From: Paenibacillus tarimensis
GTDB taxonomy: Bacteria > Bacillota > Bacilli > Paenibacillales > Paenibacillaceae
DNA: 64,000 bases
Direction of reading: 5' to 3'
NCBI RefSeq assembly: GCF_021532315.1
Contig: NZ_JAKGAO010000004.1
Coordinates: forward strand, 372,001 to 436,000
This document shows positions 7,404 to 15,960 of this stretch, piece after piece; positions within the stretch are counted from its first letter, which is position 1, and each line of letters begins with the position of its first letter. A model generated the notes under the pieces. That model worked only from the letters and a program-made list of their open reading frames with translations. It was not told where the DNA came from and made no database searches. The translations under genes and the position numbers were made by a program.

Positions 7404-10280
7404 ATGAAATTTGCTGTTTTGGATTTGGAAACGACAGGCCACGGTGCCGATGATGATATTATTCAGGTCGGTCTTGTGCTGCTGGATGAGGAGCTTGAGG
7501 TTACGGAAACGTATGTCTCCTTTGTCCGGCCGCGCATACCGATCCCTCCTTTTATTACCCAATTAACCGGTATTACCGATGAAGATGTGGCGGATGCTCG
7601 TGAGCTCGATGAAGTGCTGATGGAGATGATCCCGAGGCTTGACGATGCAATCCTGGTTGCCCATAATGTCGGATTTGATGCCGGTTTCTTGAATAATTCC
7701 CTCGATCGCTGCGGCTATATGCCTTTTGTCGGCCGGCGGCTTGATACGCTGGATCTGCTCAGGATACTGTACCCGGGTCTGACAACCTACCAGCTAGGTG
7801 CCGTCTCAGAGGCTTTTGGCATCGAGCATGAACGGCATCATCAGGCCGACAGTGATGCGATGGCGACAGCCGTTATTTTTCGGTCATGTGTCGAGAAGCT
7901 CTACGATTTGCCTCTGCTAACACTTCAGCGATTGGCCTCATTCTTTCAAACCGAGGATGACCTCGGATGGTTTATCCAGCAGGCGCTGATACGAAAAGAA
8001 AGCGAAATCGCCGTCGATCAGGACGCTTTCGCTTATTTTCGGCAGTTTGCTCTGAAGGTCGGTGATTGGACAGAGGAGCTTCCCCCCAGGTATGATGATG
8101 AGGAGAGCCTTGAACAGATCCGGGGGATGGATTTTGATGCCTACCTGTCCCAGGTTAAGGAAGCCTTTGCGGAGCATGTTCCCGGTTATGAGCAGCGAGA
8201 AGCGCAGGAGCAGATGTTCCACGAGGTTTACAATGCCCTGTCGGGAGACAAGCATCTCATGATAGAAGCGGGTACAGGTACGGGCAAGTCACTCGGTTAT
8301 TTGATTCCTTCCTTGTTTTATGGTGTCCAGCAGGAGGAGAAGATAGTCGTAAGCACGCATACCATTAACCTGCAGGAGCAGCTGAGAGAGCGGGATGTGC
8401 CGCTGCTCCAGAGAGTGCTTCCCTTTCCTTTCAAGGCAGCTGTCTTCAAGGGACGCAGCAACTACATGTGCCTGCGCAAGTTTGAAGGCAAAATAAACAT
8501 GCAGGACTTCATCTCTCCAAGTGAAGACCGGATTACAGCTGCACAAATGATTGTCTGGCTCGGTGAAACCGAGCATGGTGATCAGGAAGAGCTGAACTTC
8601 AGCAACCGCGGTGGTGATTTTTGGGATACGGTGTCAAGCGATGCGGATTCCTGTCTGAATCGTTCCTGTCCTTGGTTTAAACGCTGCTTTTATCACCGTG
8701 CGAAGAATGAAGCCAATCTAGCCGATGTTGTCATTACCAATCATTCTATGCTCTTCACGGACATTCGGGCTGATCATCGGCTGCTGCCGACCTATGGGCA
8801 TCTAATTATTGATGAGGCCCATCATTTGGAGGATGTGGCGGGTAAACATCTCGGGCTGCAGTTATCTTACTTCGGACTGCTGAATCCGCTGCAGCGGATT
8901 TGTAAGGACTCGCGAACCGGCATGCTGCTTCAGCTTAAGTACAAGCTTGCTGCCGAGGGTGATGAGCGGGTACAGGAATGGACAGAAAAGATCGACGCGG
9001 CTGTTCCGGTATTCGGAGAAATCCGGGAGAATTGGGATCAGCTGTTCGATATGCTCTTCGGTTTTGCGGCCGCAACGCGCGATAACAACATCGAGAATGG
9101 CCAGACTGTGCTGCGTCTTAAGCCAGACGGACTCCCGGAAGAGTGGCATTTTGCCCAGACAGCCGAATCGAATGTTTATGCCGGGCTTAACGAAATCGTT
9201 CGCTCGGTTGATAAGCTGGTTTCCGATATCAAGGAGCATGTAGATGATCCGGGGATTCAGTCTCTGATCACGGATATGAATGGAAGTCTGAAGGATCTAG
9301 CGCGGATCCGGGACGGCGTGCATAATTTTATGCGCCTTGAAGAGAAGGGAACTGTCTACTGGCTGGAAGCAAATACTAATTTCCGGGCAAAATCGGTACA
9401 GCTTCATGCCGTACCGGCAGATGTCAGCAGTCAGCTGAAGCAGTATCTGTTCGAACCGAAGCAAAGCGTTATCATGACTTCGGCAACCTTGTCCGTCCAG
9501 AAATCGTTCCAGTATGTATGCGAGCAGTTCGGGCTGGATTCTTACGCTGATCAAGGAAGGCTTGTAACTGTTCAGCTGCCGTCACCGTTTAATTACAGGG
9601 AACAGGCCCTTGTCTGCATTCCCCGTAACTTCCCCAGCCTGAAGGGAGCCTCAGGTGATCCACAATTTGTGGGTGCTCTGGTTGCTTCCTTGGCGGCCGC
9701 AGCACGTGAGACAAATGGACGTATGCTGGTGCTGTTTACTTCATACCGGATGCTGAAGCAGGCTTACGAACCGCTTAAGGATGCCTTGGCAGGGTCGGGG
9801 ATACAGGTTCTTGGGCAGGGTGTGGACAGCGGGAGCAGAAGCAAGCTGACGCGCAGATTTCAGCAGCAGTCTGCCTCAATTCTGCTTGGCACAAGCAGCT
9901 TCTGGGAAGGGGTTGACATCCCGGGAGAAGCGCTGAGCTGTCTGGCGATCGTCAGGCTTCCGTTTCAGCCGCCGAATCACCCGCTGGTAGAAGCCAAGTC
10001 GGAGATTCTGCAGCAGGAAAAACAGAATCCGTTCATGAAGCTGTCGATCCCGCAAGCCGTAATTCGTTTCAAGCAGGGCTTTGGGCGGCTCGTGCGGACA
10101 GCGCAGGATAAGGGGATTGTGCTTATCTTTGATACACGTGTTATTGAAACGTATTATGGAAAATATTTTCTGTACTCACTTCCGGGACCCAAAATCGAGC
10201 ACATGCATCTGGACCAGATTGTGCCTCGAATCCGCGAATGGCTTGGGGCCCCGCAAGCGATTGAAGAGGGGGCGGAGTAG
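7404..10280 (+). CDS. dinG: DinG-family ATP-dependent helicase with N-terminal 3'-5' exonuclease domain
   Basis: 958 residues. A DEDD exonuclease domain (about 1-170) begins MKFAVLDLETTG. An XPD-like SF2 helicase follows, with Walker A AGTGTGKS, the DEAH box LIIDEAHHLED, and motif VI in RFKQGFGRLVR. Four cysteines (C356, C417, C422, C428) keep the C-X4-C-X5-C spacing of the E. coli DinG iron-sulfur site. The frame is open 270 bases further upstream, but that overlaps the TPR gene; the ATG at 7404 after AGAGGAACG is the natural start. Likely acts on DNA ends, R-loops or damaged DNA. No LexA box was seen nearby. Confidence 0.93.
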   Translation: MKFAVLDLETTGHGADDDIIQVGLVLLDEELEVTETYVSFVRPRIPIPPFITQLTGITDEDVADARELDEVLMEMIPRLDDAILVAHNVGFDAGFLNNSLDRCGYMPFVGRRLDTLDLLRILYPGLTTYQLGAVSEAFGIEHERHHQADSDAMATAVIFRSCVEKLYDLPLLTLQRLASFFQTEDDLGWFIQQALIRKESEIAVDQDAFAYFRQFALKVGDWTEELPPRYDDEESLEQIRGMDFDAYLSQVKEAFAEHVPGYEQREAQEQMFHEVYNALSGDKHLMIEAGTGTGKSLGYLIPSLFYGVQQEEKIVVSTHTINLQEQLRERDVPLLQRVLPFPFKAAVFKGRSNYMCLRKFEGKINMQDFISPSEDRITAAQMIVWLGETEHGDQEELNFSNRGGDFWDTVSSDADSCLNRSCPWFKRCFYHRAKNEANLADVVITNHSMLFTDIRADHRLLPTYGHLIIDEAHHLEDVAGKHLGLQLSYFGLLNPLQRICKDSRTGMLLQLKYKLAAEGDERVQEWTEKIDAAVPVFGEIRENWDQLFDMLFGFAAATRDNNIENGQTVLRLKPDGLPEEWHFAQTAESNVYAGLNEIVRSVDKLVSDIKEHVDDPGIQSLITDMNGSLKDLARIRDGVHNFMRLEEKGTVYWLEANTNFRAKSVQLHAVPADVSSQLKQYLFEPKQSVIMTSATLSVQKSFQYVCEQFGLDSYADQGRLVTVQLPSPFNYREQALVCIPRNFPSLKGASGDPQFVGALVASLAAAARETNGRMLVLFTSYRMLKQAYEPLKDALAGSGIQVLGQGVDSGSRSKLTRRFQQQSASILLGTSSFWEGVDIPGEALSCLAIVRLPFQPPNHPLVEAKSEILQQEKQNPFMKLSIPQAVIRFKQGFGRLVRTAQDKGIVLIFDTRVIETYYGKYFLYSLPGPKIEHMHLDQIVPRIREWLGAPQAIEEGAE

Positions 10281-10940
10281 TTGAAGCAGGCGAAAATATC
10301 GGAAGCGGTTGTACGCAGACTCCCGATATATTTACATGTTCTGAATGATCTGCAGCGCAGTGAAATACAGACAGTCTCTTCGCAGGATCTCGGACAAAGA
10401 CTGGACCTTAACCCGGCCCAAATCCGTAAAGACCTTGCCTATTTTGGTGAGTTCGGACGCAAGGGAATAGGCTATGAGGTGTCTTACCTGATCGAAAAGA
10501 TCCGCCAGATCCTAAAGCTGGATCAACAGCTTAATGTAGCTTTGGTTGGAGCGGGTAACCTTGGGCAGGCGTTGTGCAATTATAATATGTACATCAAGGA
10601 TAATATGAAAATTGTGGCCGTGTTTGATGCCCATCCGGCTAAGATCGGCAGCAGGATTAATAATATGACGGTGCTGGATATGGAGCACCTCAAAACAACA
10701 GTTGAGTCGCTTGGCATCCGGATCGGTATTATAACCGTTCCGGCTGTTGAAGCGCAGAATGTTGCGGATAAGCTGGTTGCAGCGGGGGTTGAGGGAATAT
10801 TAAACTTTGCCCCTGCTATTTTGAAAGTGCCTGAGCTGGTACGCATACACCATGCTGATTTTACAACGGAGCTGCTGAGCTTGGCTTACTATCTGGAAAA
10901 TGGAGCGGATCATAATGACGATGACAAAGTGGTGGATTGA
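10281..10940 (+). CDS. rex: Redox-sensing transcriptional repressor Rex
   Basis: 219 residues: an N-terminal winged helix (QDLGQRLDLNPAQIRKDLAYFGEFGRKG) and a Rossmann domain with VALVGAGNLGQAL that binds NADH/NAD+. Rex represses fermentation and respiration genes when NADH is low. The start is a TTG directly after the dinG stop, with GAGGGGGCGGAG upstream. No TTGTGA-N6-TCACAA type operator was noticed in this window, so its targets, including the nearby ackA, cannot be tied to it from sequence. The last 26 bases overlap the next gene. Confidence 0.95.
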   Translation: MKQAKISEAVVRRLPIYLHVLNDLQRSEIQTVSSQDLGQRLDLNPAQIRKDLAYFGEFGRKGIGYEVSYLIEKIRQILKLDQQLNVALVGAGNLGQALCNYNMYIKDNMKIVAVFDAHPAKIGSRINNMTVLDMEHLKTTVESLGIRIGIITVPAVEAQNVADKLVAAGVEGILNFAPAILKVPELVRIHHADFTTELLSLAYYLENGADHNDDDKVVD

Positions 10941-12225
10941 GGGCGGAATTTTCGTAACCATGGCATCCCAGGAGCCAGTCGTGAAGGGACATCTGGTCGT
11001 GGAAAACGACCGAATTGTATACATAGGCGCAGAACACCCTGGCAAGCTGGCAGAAGGCGCAACCCGCATATCGGGAAGCGGCTTGGTGTTCATGCCGGGG
11101 CTAATCAATACGCATGGGCATGCGGCAATGTCTCTTCTCCGCGGTTACGCAGATGATATGGTGCTGCAGGATTGGCTGCAAACGAAGATTTGGCCGATGG
11201 AGGGCAATTTTACGGACCAGGACGTTTATTGGGGAAGCGCACTGTCAGCCCTCGAAATGCTCAAGAGCGGGACGACGGCATTTGTTGATATGTATGATCA
11301 TATGAATGAGGTTGCAAAGGTCGTTCAGAAATCAGGGATGCGTGCTGTCCTTACCCGCGGCGTGATTGGCTTGTGCCCGGAGGATGTTCAGCGCGCCAAG
11401 CTCGAAGAGGCGGTCCGTTTCGTCCAGGAGTGGAATGGCAAGGCTGACGGCCGTATCATGACGATGATGTCCCCGCATGCGCCATATACATGCCCTCCTT
11501 CCTATATTGAACAAATTGTACAGGCTGCGCACGATTTGGATGTACCGCTGCATACCCATATGTCTGAAACGGCAGCCGAAGTAGAACAAAACGTGCGCGA
11601 TTACGGCTGCAGGCCTGTTGAGCATCTGGATAAGCTCGGGTTGTTCTCCAGACCATCGCTGGTTGCACATGCCGTACATCTCCAGGATGATGAAATTGCG
11701 CTGCTCGCCGAACGCGGAGTAGCAGTTTCTCATAATGCGGCCAGTAATTTGAAGCTCGCCAGCGGTATTGCCCGGGTACCTGAATTGTTGAAATCGGGTG
11801 TAACGGTGTCGCTCGGCACTGATGGGGCGGCCAGCAATAATAATCTGGATATCTTTGATGAAATACGGCTTGCTGCCCTAATTCACAAAGGTGTCACAGG
11901 CGATCCAACTGCCGTACCGGCAATGGAGGCTCTTCGTCTGGGTACGGTTTACGGAGCAAGGGCTATCTGGCAGCAGGATCAAATCGGAATGCTGCAGGTC
12001 GGAATGAAGGCAGATATGATCGCACTTGACCTGGATCAGCCTCATTTTTACCCGCGGACGGACATTGTCTCCCATCTGGTATATGCGGCAAGCGGCAGAG
12101 ATGTGCGTCATGTGTGGGTGGATGGTGTACAAGTCCTGAAGGATCGGAAAGCAGTACTGCTTGATGAAGAGAAAATTATAGCCGAAGCTCAGCGCTGTTT
12201 TGAAAGGCTGACCAATAAGGTATGA
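10915..12225 (+). CDS. mtaD: 5-methylthioadenosine / S-adenosylhomocysteine deaminase
   Basis: A 436-residue amidohydrolase of the MtaD/TrzA/SsnA group. It has the metal-binding HxH in NTHGHAAMSLLRG, a third His in HTHMSET, HAVHLQDDEI, and the catalytic Asp in SLGTDGAASNNNLD. These enzymes deaminate MTA or SAH (some members act on other adenosine derivatives) to inosine products. The ATG at 10915 follows GGAG by 9 bases and lies inside rex; the 3' end overlaps ypmB (ATGA). It offers a second route for methylthioadenosine beside the mtn genes at 18-27 kb. Substrate is inferred from family, not shown. Confidence 0.85.
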   Translation: MTMTKWWIEGGIFVTMASQEPVVKGHLVVENDRIVYIGAEHPGKLAEGATRISGSGLVFMPGLINTHGHAAMSLLRGYADDMVLQDWLQTKIWPMEGNFTDQDVYWGSALSALEMLKSGTTAFVDMYDHMNEVAKVVQKSGMRAVLTRGVIGLCPEDVQRAKLEEAVRFVQEWNGKADGRIMTMMSPHAPYTCPPSYIEQIVQAAHDLDVPLHTHMSETAAEVEQNVRDYGCRPVEHLDKLGLFSRPSLVAHAVHLQDDEIALLAERGVAVSHNAASNLKLASGIARVPELLKSGVTVSLGTDGAASNNNLDIFDEIRLAALIHKGVTGDPTAVPAMEALRLGTVYGARAIWQQDQIGMLQVGMKADMIALDLDQPHFYPRTDIVSHLVYAASGRDVRHVWVDGVQVLKDRKAVLLDEEKIIAEAQRCFERLTNKV

Positions 12226-12746
12226 GATCCAGCTCTTCGGCGACCCGTTTCATGACTCCGGGACGGTGGGCTATACTCGGCTCGCTAGCGACCATTCTGA
12301 TATTGCTGCTGCTAAATTTATATTATCAGTGGGTACAGTCGGATATAAGGCGGGAGGAGCGTGCAGCCGAGCGTATAGCAGTGGATGCAGCTCAATTGAC
12401 TGATATCAGTGAAACAGAGAAGTTTGTATGGGATGAAGTGGTATGGGTTGTGAGAGGCTCGGCTCATGATGGACAGAAGGTAATGGTCTGGGTTACGGAT
12501 GGCAAGGCTGATGTTGTTCCGGAAACTCTAGGCGTAACGGAGCATCAGATAAAGTCGAAGCTGCTGGCGGCCAGACCGGAAGCGGAGATTATCCGGATCA
12601 GGCCCGGACTGTACAACGGCCAGAAGATATGGGAAGCCTATTATAGCTTGCCGGAGGAGCCTAAGCGGTATTACTACGAATTTTTTTCCTTTACCGACGG
12701 CTCACCTATTATCCAGTTCCGGCTTACCAACAAGTACTCGAGTTGA
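12222..12746 (+). CDS. ypmB: YpmB-like membrane-anchored DUF5590 protein
   Basis: 174 residues with one N-terminal transmembrane segment (about 14-36, WAILGSLATILILLLLNLYY) and an extracytoplasmic PepSY-like alpha/beta domain. It resembles B. subtilis YpmB in size, topology and location: dinG-ypmA-ypmB there, dinG-rex-mtaD-ypmB here. Function is unknown; PepSY-like domains are often proposed to modulate peptidases. The neighbouring membrane-bound FtsH-like protease makes that worth noting, but it is inference. It overlaps mtaD by 4 bases. Confidence 0.75.
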   Translation: MRSSSSATRFMTPGRWAILGSLATILILLLLNLYYQWVQSDIRREERAAERIAVDAAQLTDISETEKFVWDEVVWVVRGSAHDGQKVMVWVTDGKADVVPETLGVTEHQIKSKLLAARPEAEIIRIRPGLYNGQKIWEAYYSLPEEPKRYYYEFFSFTDGSPIIQFRLTNKYSS

Positions 12747-12859
12747 ATTATAAGCAACGAACAAGCAAATTATATAAACACTCTAACGTTTTCCTAACCA
12801 TGCATTAGAAAGTTTTCATATCTGCCTTTTATTTCAGCCCCCTATTCGGACATGTTTTA

Positions 12860-12868
12860 TGATATACT
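12860..12868 (+). promoter_or_regulatory. Extended -10 promoter element before the FtsH-like module
   Basis: TGATATACT fits an extended -10 (TGnTATAAT) about 63 bases before the next start. No good -35 sits at the right distance, which is tolerable for extended -10 promoters. The 184-base gap after ypmB is AT-rich and otherwise holds no clear structure. Confidence 0.35.
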
Positions 12869-12930
12869 CTCTTATAGCAAAGGTGCTATACGATAATATA
12901 TCAATCGTCCTTGAAAGGGGGCTTTTTTGT

Positions 12931-13467
12931 ATGAATAAATTACGTCCGCTGCCTATACTCCTGACCGTACTGCTGTCTGGCGCTGTGTTGTTCGGAGGAT
13001 GGTTCTCATATCAGAGTTTTGCTGTGGAAAGACCTTTCATGGAGTCCTTAGATTCAATCCAGGGTGTGGAGGTATACGAGCCCGTAATTGACCGGGATTC
13101 CGTCACTGTTAAGCTGAAGCTTGAGAGCGGCAGTGATCTAATGTCCGTTTATCAAGAAATTAAGAAGCAGGGTTCTGATATAATCGGCAATAAAGAGTTG
13201 AAGCTTGATATTGATCAGAAGCCTTCTGCTGAGCTGGAGAAGATTTGGTCTTCCGTCTTGTTTGAGGTGGCTCAAGCGATGGATAACCAGCTATACGCGA
13301 GTATACCAGAAGCAGCTGCTAAATGGATGGATAAATATGACGGCCTTGATGTTGTAACTTCGATGGATGATACCAATGTATATATAACACTTGAACAATC
13401 GGGGGAGTCAAAGTTTGTGATTCTGCCTCGAATCCCGGCGAAGATGGGGGTATGGCCGAATGCTTAA
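12931..13467 (+). CDS. Small membrane-anchored extracytoplasmic protein, partner of FtsH-like protease (unknown function)
   Basis: 178 residues: an N-terminal transmembrane anchor (about 7-28, PILLTVLLSGAVLFGGWFSY) and a predicted alpha/beta extracellular domain of about 145 residues with no cysteine or obvious catalytic motif. The ATG follows AAAGGGGG. It overlaps the start of the FtsH-like gene by 8 bases, so production is coupled. True FtsH has an extracytoplasmic domain between its two membrane helices; the downstream protein lacks one, so this gene may supply it in trans. That is an inference from size and topology. I recognise no named family. Confidence 0.8.
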   Translation: MNKLRPLPILLTVLLSGAVLFGGWFSYQSFAVERPFMESLDSIQGVEVYEPVIDRDSVTVKLKLESGSDLMSVYQEIKKQGSDIIGNKELKLDIDQKPSAELEKIWSSVLFEVAQAMDNQLYASIPEAAAKWMDKYDGLDVVTSMDDTNVYITLEQSGESKFVILPRIPAKMGVWPNA

Positions 13468-14962
13468 ATATGGTAAAGAGATAGCGATTGGTTTTTTACC
13501 GGTATTACTTATATTCCTGTATATGACTGGTGTGAATATACTGCCTCTTCTGCTGGCAGCAGGTGTAATCGGTGCGCTCTTCTATGTTGCACGGACACGC
13601 GGCAACGTAGCCGCTGCTCATGGCTCGAAGAAGAGCTCTGTCCGCCAAATGACTCCACTGTCCTTCGAACAGATCGGCGGACAAGAGAGGGCGAAGCAGG
13701 AGCTAATTGAGGCTCTGGATTTCATTGTCAAGCCAGAGGAGATTGCAAAGTTCGGTATCCGCCCGCTTAAGGGTATCCTTCTTACCGGCCCGCCGGGAAC
13801 AGGCAAGACGCTGCTAGCCAAGGCTGCGGCACATTATTCGGATTCCGTTTATGTGGCTGCTTCTGGCAGTGAGTTTGTGGAAATGTATGTGGGCGTGGGT
13901 GCCAGCCGGATCCGTGATATATTTAAGGAAGCACGACAGAAGGCTGTGAAGAGCGGGAAGAACAACGCCGTTATCTTTATTGACGAAATTGATGTTATTG
14001 GCGGTAAGCGTGATGGCGGCCAGCATCGGGAATATGATCAGACGCTTAATCAGCTGCTCACTGAAATGGACGGCATTCATTCAACTGAATCGCCTAGAAT
14101 TCTTATCATCGCAGCCACGAACCGCAAGGAAATGCTCGACAGCGCACTTCTACGTCCAGGTCGTTTTGACCGTCATATCGGCGTGGACCTGCCAGATAAG
14201 AAGGGCCGTGCACATATCCTTAAGATTCATGCCAAGAACAAGCCTCTTGACGATAACGTCAACCTGGATAAGATTGCAGAGGAGTCGTTCAACTTCTCAG
14301 GCGCACAGCTGGAGAGTGTAATGAACGAGGCTGCGATTTATGCCATGCGGGACAAGCAGGAGAAGATCAGGCAGCAGCATCTCAGCATGGCTATCGATAA
14401 GGTTATGATGGGTGAGAAGACAGATCGTGAAGCGACGAAGGAAGAGCAGGAGCGGGTAGCTATTCATGAACTGGGTCATGCGATAGCTGCAGAAGCTGTC
14501 CGTCCGGGCAGTGTATCAACTGTGGCCTTGTCGCCAAGGGGGCAGGCGCTCGGTTATGTACGCCATAATCCGCAGGATGACCAGTATCTCTATACGAAGC
14601 CTTACATGGAAGATCAAATCATGATCGCACTCGGCGGGGCAGCCGCTGAGGAAATGTTCTACGGCAACAGAAGCACAGGCTCCCGCGGCGATTTTGAACA
14701 GGCGATGGCCATCGTGCGTAATATGGCCGAATCAGGATTGACGGAAATGGGTATAGTAGATAGAAACATGGTTACTCCAGAAGCACTCTCTAAGGTGTCT
14801 GGTCGTATACTGGACGATTTGATGGAACGCACGAGAAGGCTGCTGGAGAGCTACCGCCCTGTGTTTGACGGCTCGCTCGCCATTCTTCTGAAGGATGAAA
14901 CCTTGTCAGGCGATCAGTTCCGGGTACTTATGCAATACAATAATGGCTCTAAAAGCGCTTAA
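13460..14962 (+). CDS. Compact FtsH-like membrane AAA+ metalloprotease
   Basis: 500 residues. Two closely spaced hydrophobic segments (about 8-46) replace the usual TM-extracellular domain-TM unit of FtsH. The AAA module has GPPGTGKT (110-117), pore loop EFVEMYVGVGASR (Tyr where FtsH usually has Phe), Walker B VIFIDEID, and arginine fingers in LLRPGRFDR. The M41 peptidase has HELGH at 336-340 (FtsH usually HEAGH) and a third zinc-ligand Asp in STGSRGDFEQA. All key residues are present, so it should be an active ATP-dependent protease. It is shorter than canonical FtsH (about 640) and is probably a paralog. A terminator follows. Confidence 0.88.
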   Translation: MLKYGKEIAIGFLPVLLIFLYMTGVNILPLLLAAGVIGALFYVARTRGNVAAAHGSKKSSVRQMTPLSFEQIGGQERAKQELIEALDFIVKPEEIAKFGIRPLKGILLTGPPGTGKTLLAKAAAHYSDSVYVAASGSEFVEMYVGVGASRIRDIFKEARQKAVKSGKNNAVIFIDEIDVIGGKRDGGQHREYDQTLNQLLTEMDGIHSTESPRILIIAATNRKEMLDSALLRPGRFDRHIGVDLPDKKGRAHILKIHAKNKPLDDNVNLDKIAEESFNFSGAQLESVMNEAAIYAMRDKQEKIRQQHLSMAIDKVMMGEKTDREATKEEQERVAIHELGHAIAAEAVRPGSVSTVALSPRGQALGYVRHNPQDDQYLYTKPYMEDQIMIALGGAAAEEMFYGNRSTGSRGDFEQAMAIVRNMAESGLTEMGIVDRNMVTPEALSKVSGRILDDLMERTRRLLESYRPVFDGSLAILLKDETLSGDQFRVLMQYNNGSKSA

Positions 14963-14984
14963 TTTTTCGACATTTTCATGAATT

Positions 14985-15017
14985 AAGAAGGATGTCCACC
15001 TGGACGCCTTCTTTTTT
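14985..15017 (+). terminator. Rho-independent terminator after the FtsH-like gene
   Basis: AAGAAGG (14985-14991) pairs with CCTTCTT (15007-15013), with an inner GTCC/GGAC stem, followed by a T-run. It separates the module from the dehydrogenase gene. Confidence 0.85.
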
Positions 15018-15030
15018 CATGATCAGGTAA

Positions 15031-15038
15031 TGTATAAT
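15031..15038 (+). promoter_or_regulatory. -10 element of the hbd-ackA promoter
   Basis: TGTATAAT lies 50 bases before the next start. It has a perfect TATAAT; the -35 region is only a T-tract from the preceding terminator, so the match is partial. Confidence 0.4.
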
Positions 15039-15087
15039 ATAGTGGGTTTGCGACAACTGAAAATACAAATAGAGAAGGTGAGCATCC

Positions 15088-15960
15088 ATGGCAATCAGGA
15101 AAGTAGGAGTAGTTGGAGTAGGAACAATGGGTCAAGGGATTGCGGAAATGCTGGCATTCAAGGGCCTGGATGTCGAAGTTTTGGAGAAAACGCCGGAGCA
15201 AATGAAAAGCTCAATGCAGCAAATCGAGCTCAGCCTCGATAAACAAATAGAGAAGTGGGCGCTTACCCAAGCAGAGAAAAAGCTGGTACTCAGCCGGATC
15301 AAACCGGTTAACAGCTTGGCGGAAATGTGTGACTGCGAGATAATTATCGAAACAATCACCGAGGATCTTGAAGCCAAGAAGAAGATTTTTGAACAGCTTG
15401 ACCAGCACTGCAACCCGAACGTAATATTGGCGAGCAACACCTCTACCCTCAGCTTGACTGAGCTGGCAAGCCATACATCCAACCCGCAGCGGGTTGTCGG
15501 TATGCATTTTATTTATCCTGCTTACAAAATTGATCTTGTTGAAATAGTACGCGGACTGCAAACATCCGACGAAACCTTTGGCAGCATCAAGCATTTTGTA
15601 GAAGACGTTATTAATAAGAAGAGTGTCATGGTGTTTGAATCGCCGGGCTTCATTACGACCCGGTTAATTTGTCTGTTCATTAACGAGGCACTGCATGTGC
15701 TTGAGGAAGGCGTTGCTTCCGCCGAAGATATTGATAATGCGATGCGCGTAGGTTATTCATTCCAGCATGGTCCTTTTGAGATGGCCGACCGGTTTGGTCT
15801 GGATGCCGTCCTCGCGGCTCTTGAACGGATGTTCCGTGAATACGGTGAGTTGAAATACCGCCCATCCATCGTTCTTAAGAAGATGGTTCGCGCGGGCCAT
15901 CTGGGTGTAAAGACAGGAATTGGATTCTTTAAATATGATAAGGATGGGGACCGCACATGA
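15088..15960 (+). CDS. 3-hydroxyacyl-CoA (3-hydroxybutyryl-CoA) dehydrogenase family protein
   Basis: 290 residues. The N-terminal Rossmann domain opens KVGVVGVGTMGQGIAEML (NAD-binding GxGxMG). The catalytic region is ASNTSTLSLTELA and then MHFIYPAYKIDLVEIVRG, where most family members read HFFNPxPxMxLVE, so the substrate pocket may differ. The C-terminal helical domain has PGFITTRLI and GPFEMADRFGLD. It oxidises or reduces 3-hydroxyacyl-CoA, as in butyrate-type or beta-oxidation chemistry. It overlaps ackA by 4 bases, linking it to acyl-CoA/acetate metabolism. Confidence 0.85.
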   Translation: MAIRKVGVVGVGTMGQGIAEMLAFKGLDVEVLEKTPEQMKSSMQQIELSLDKQIEKWALTQAEKKLVLSRIKPVNSLAEMCDCEIIIETITEDLEAKKKIFEQLDQHCNPNVILASNTSTLSLTELASHTSNPQRVVGMHFIYPAYKIDLVEIVRGLQTSDETFGSIKHFVEDVINKKSVMVFESPGFITTRLICLFINEALHVLEEGVASAEDIDNAMRVGYSFQHGPFEMADRFGLDAVLAALERMFREYGELKYRPSIVLKKMVRAGHLGVKTGIGFFKYDKDGDRT

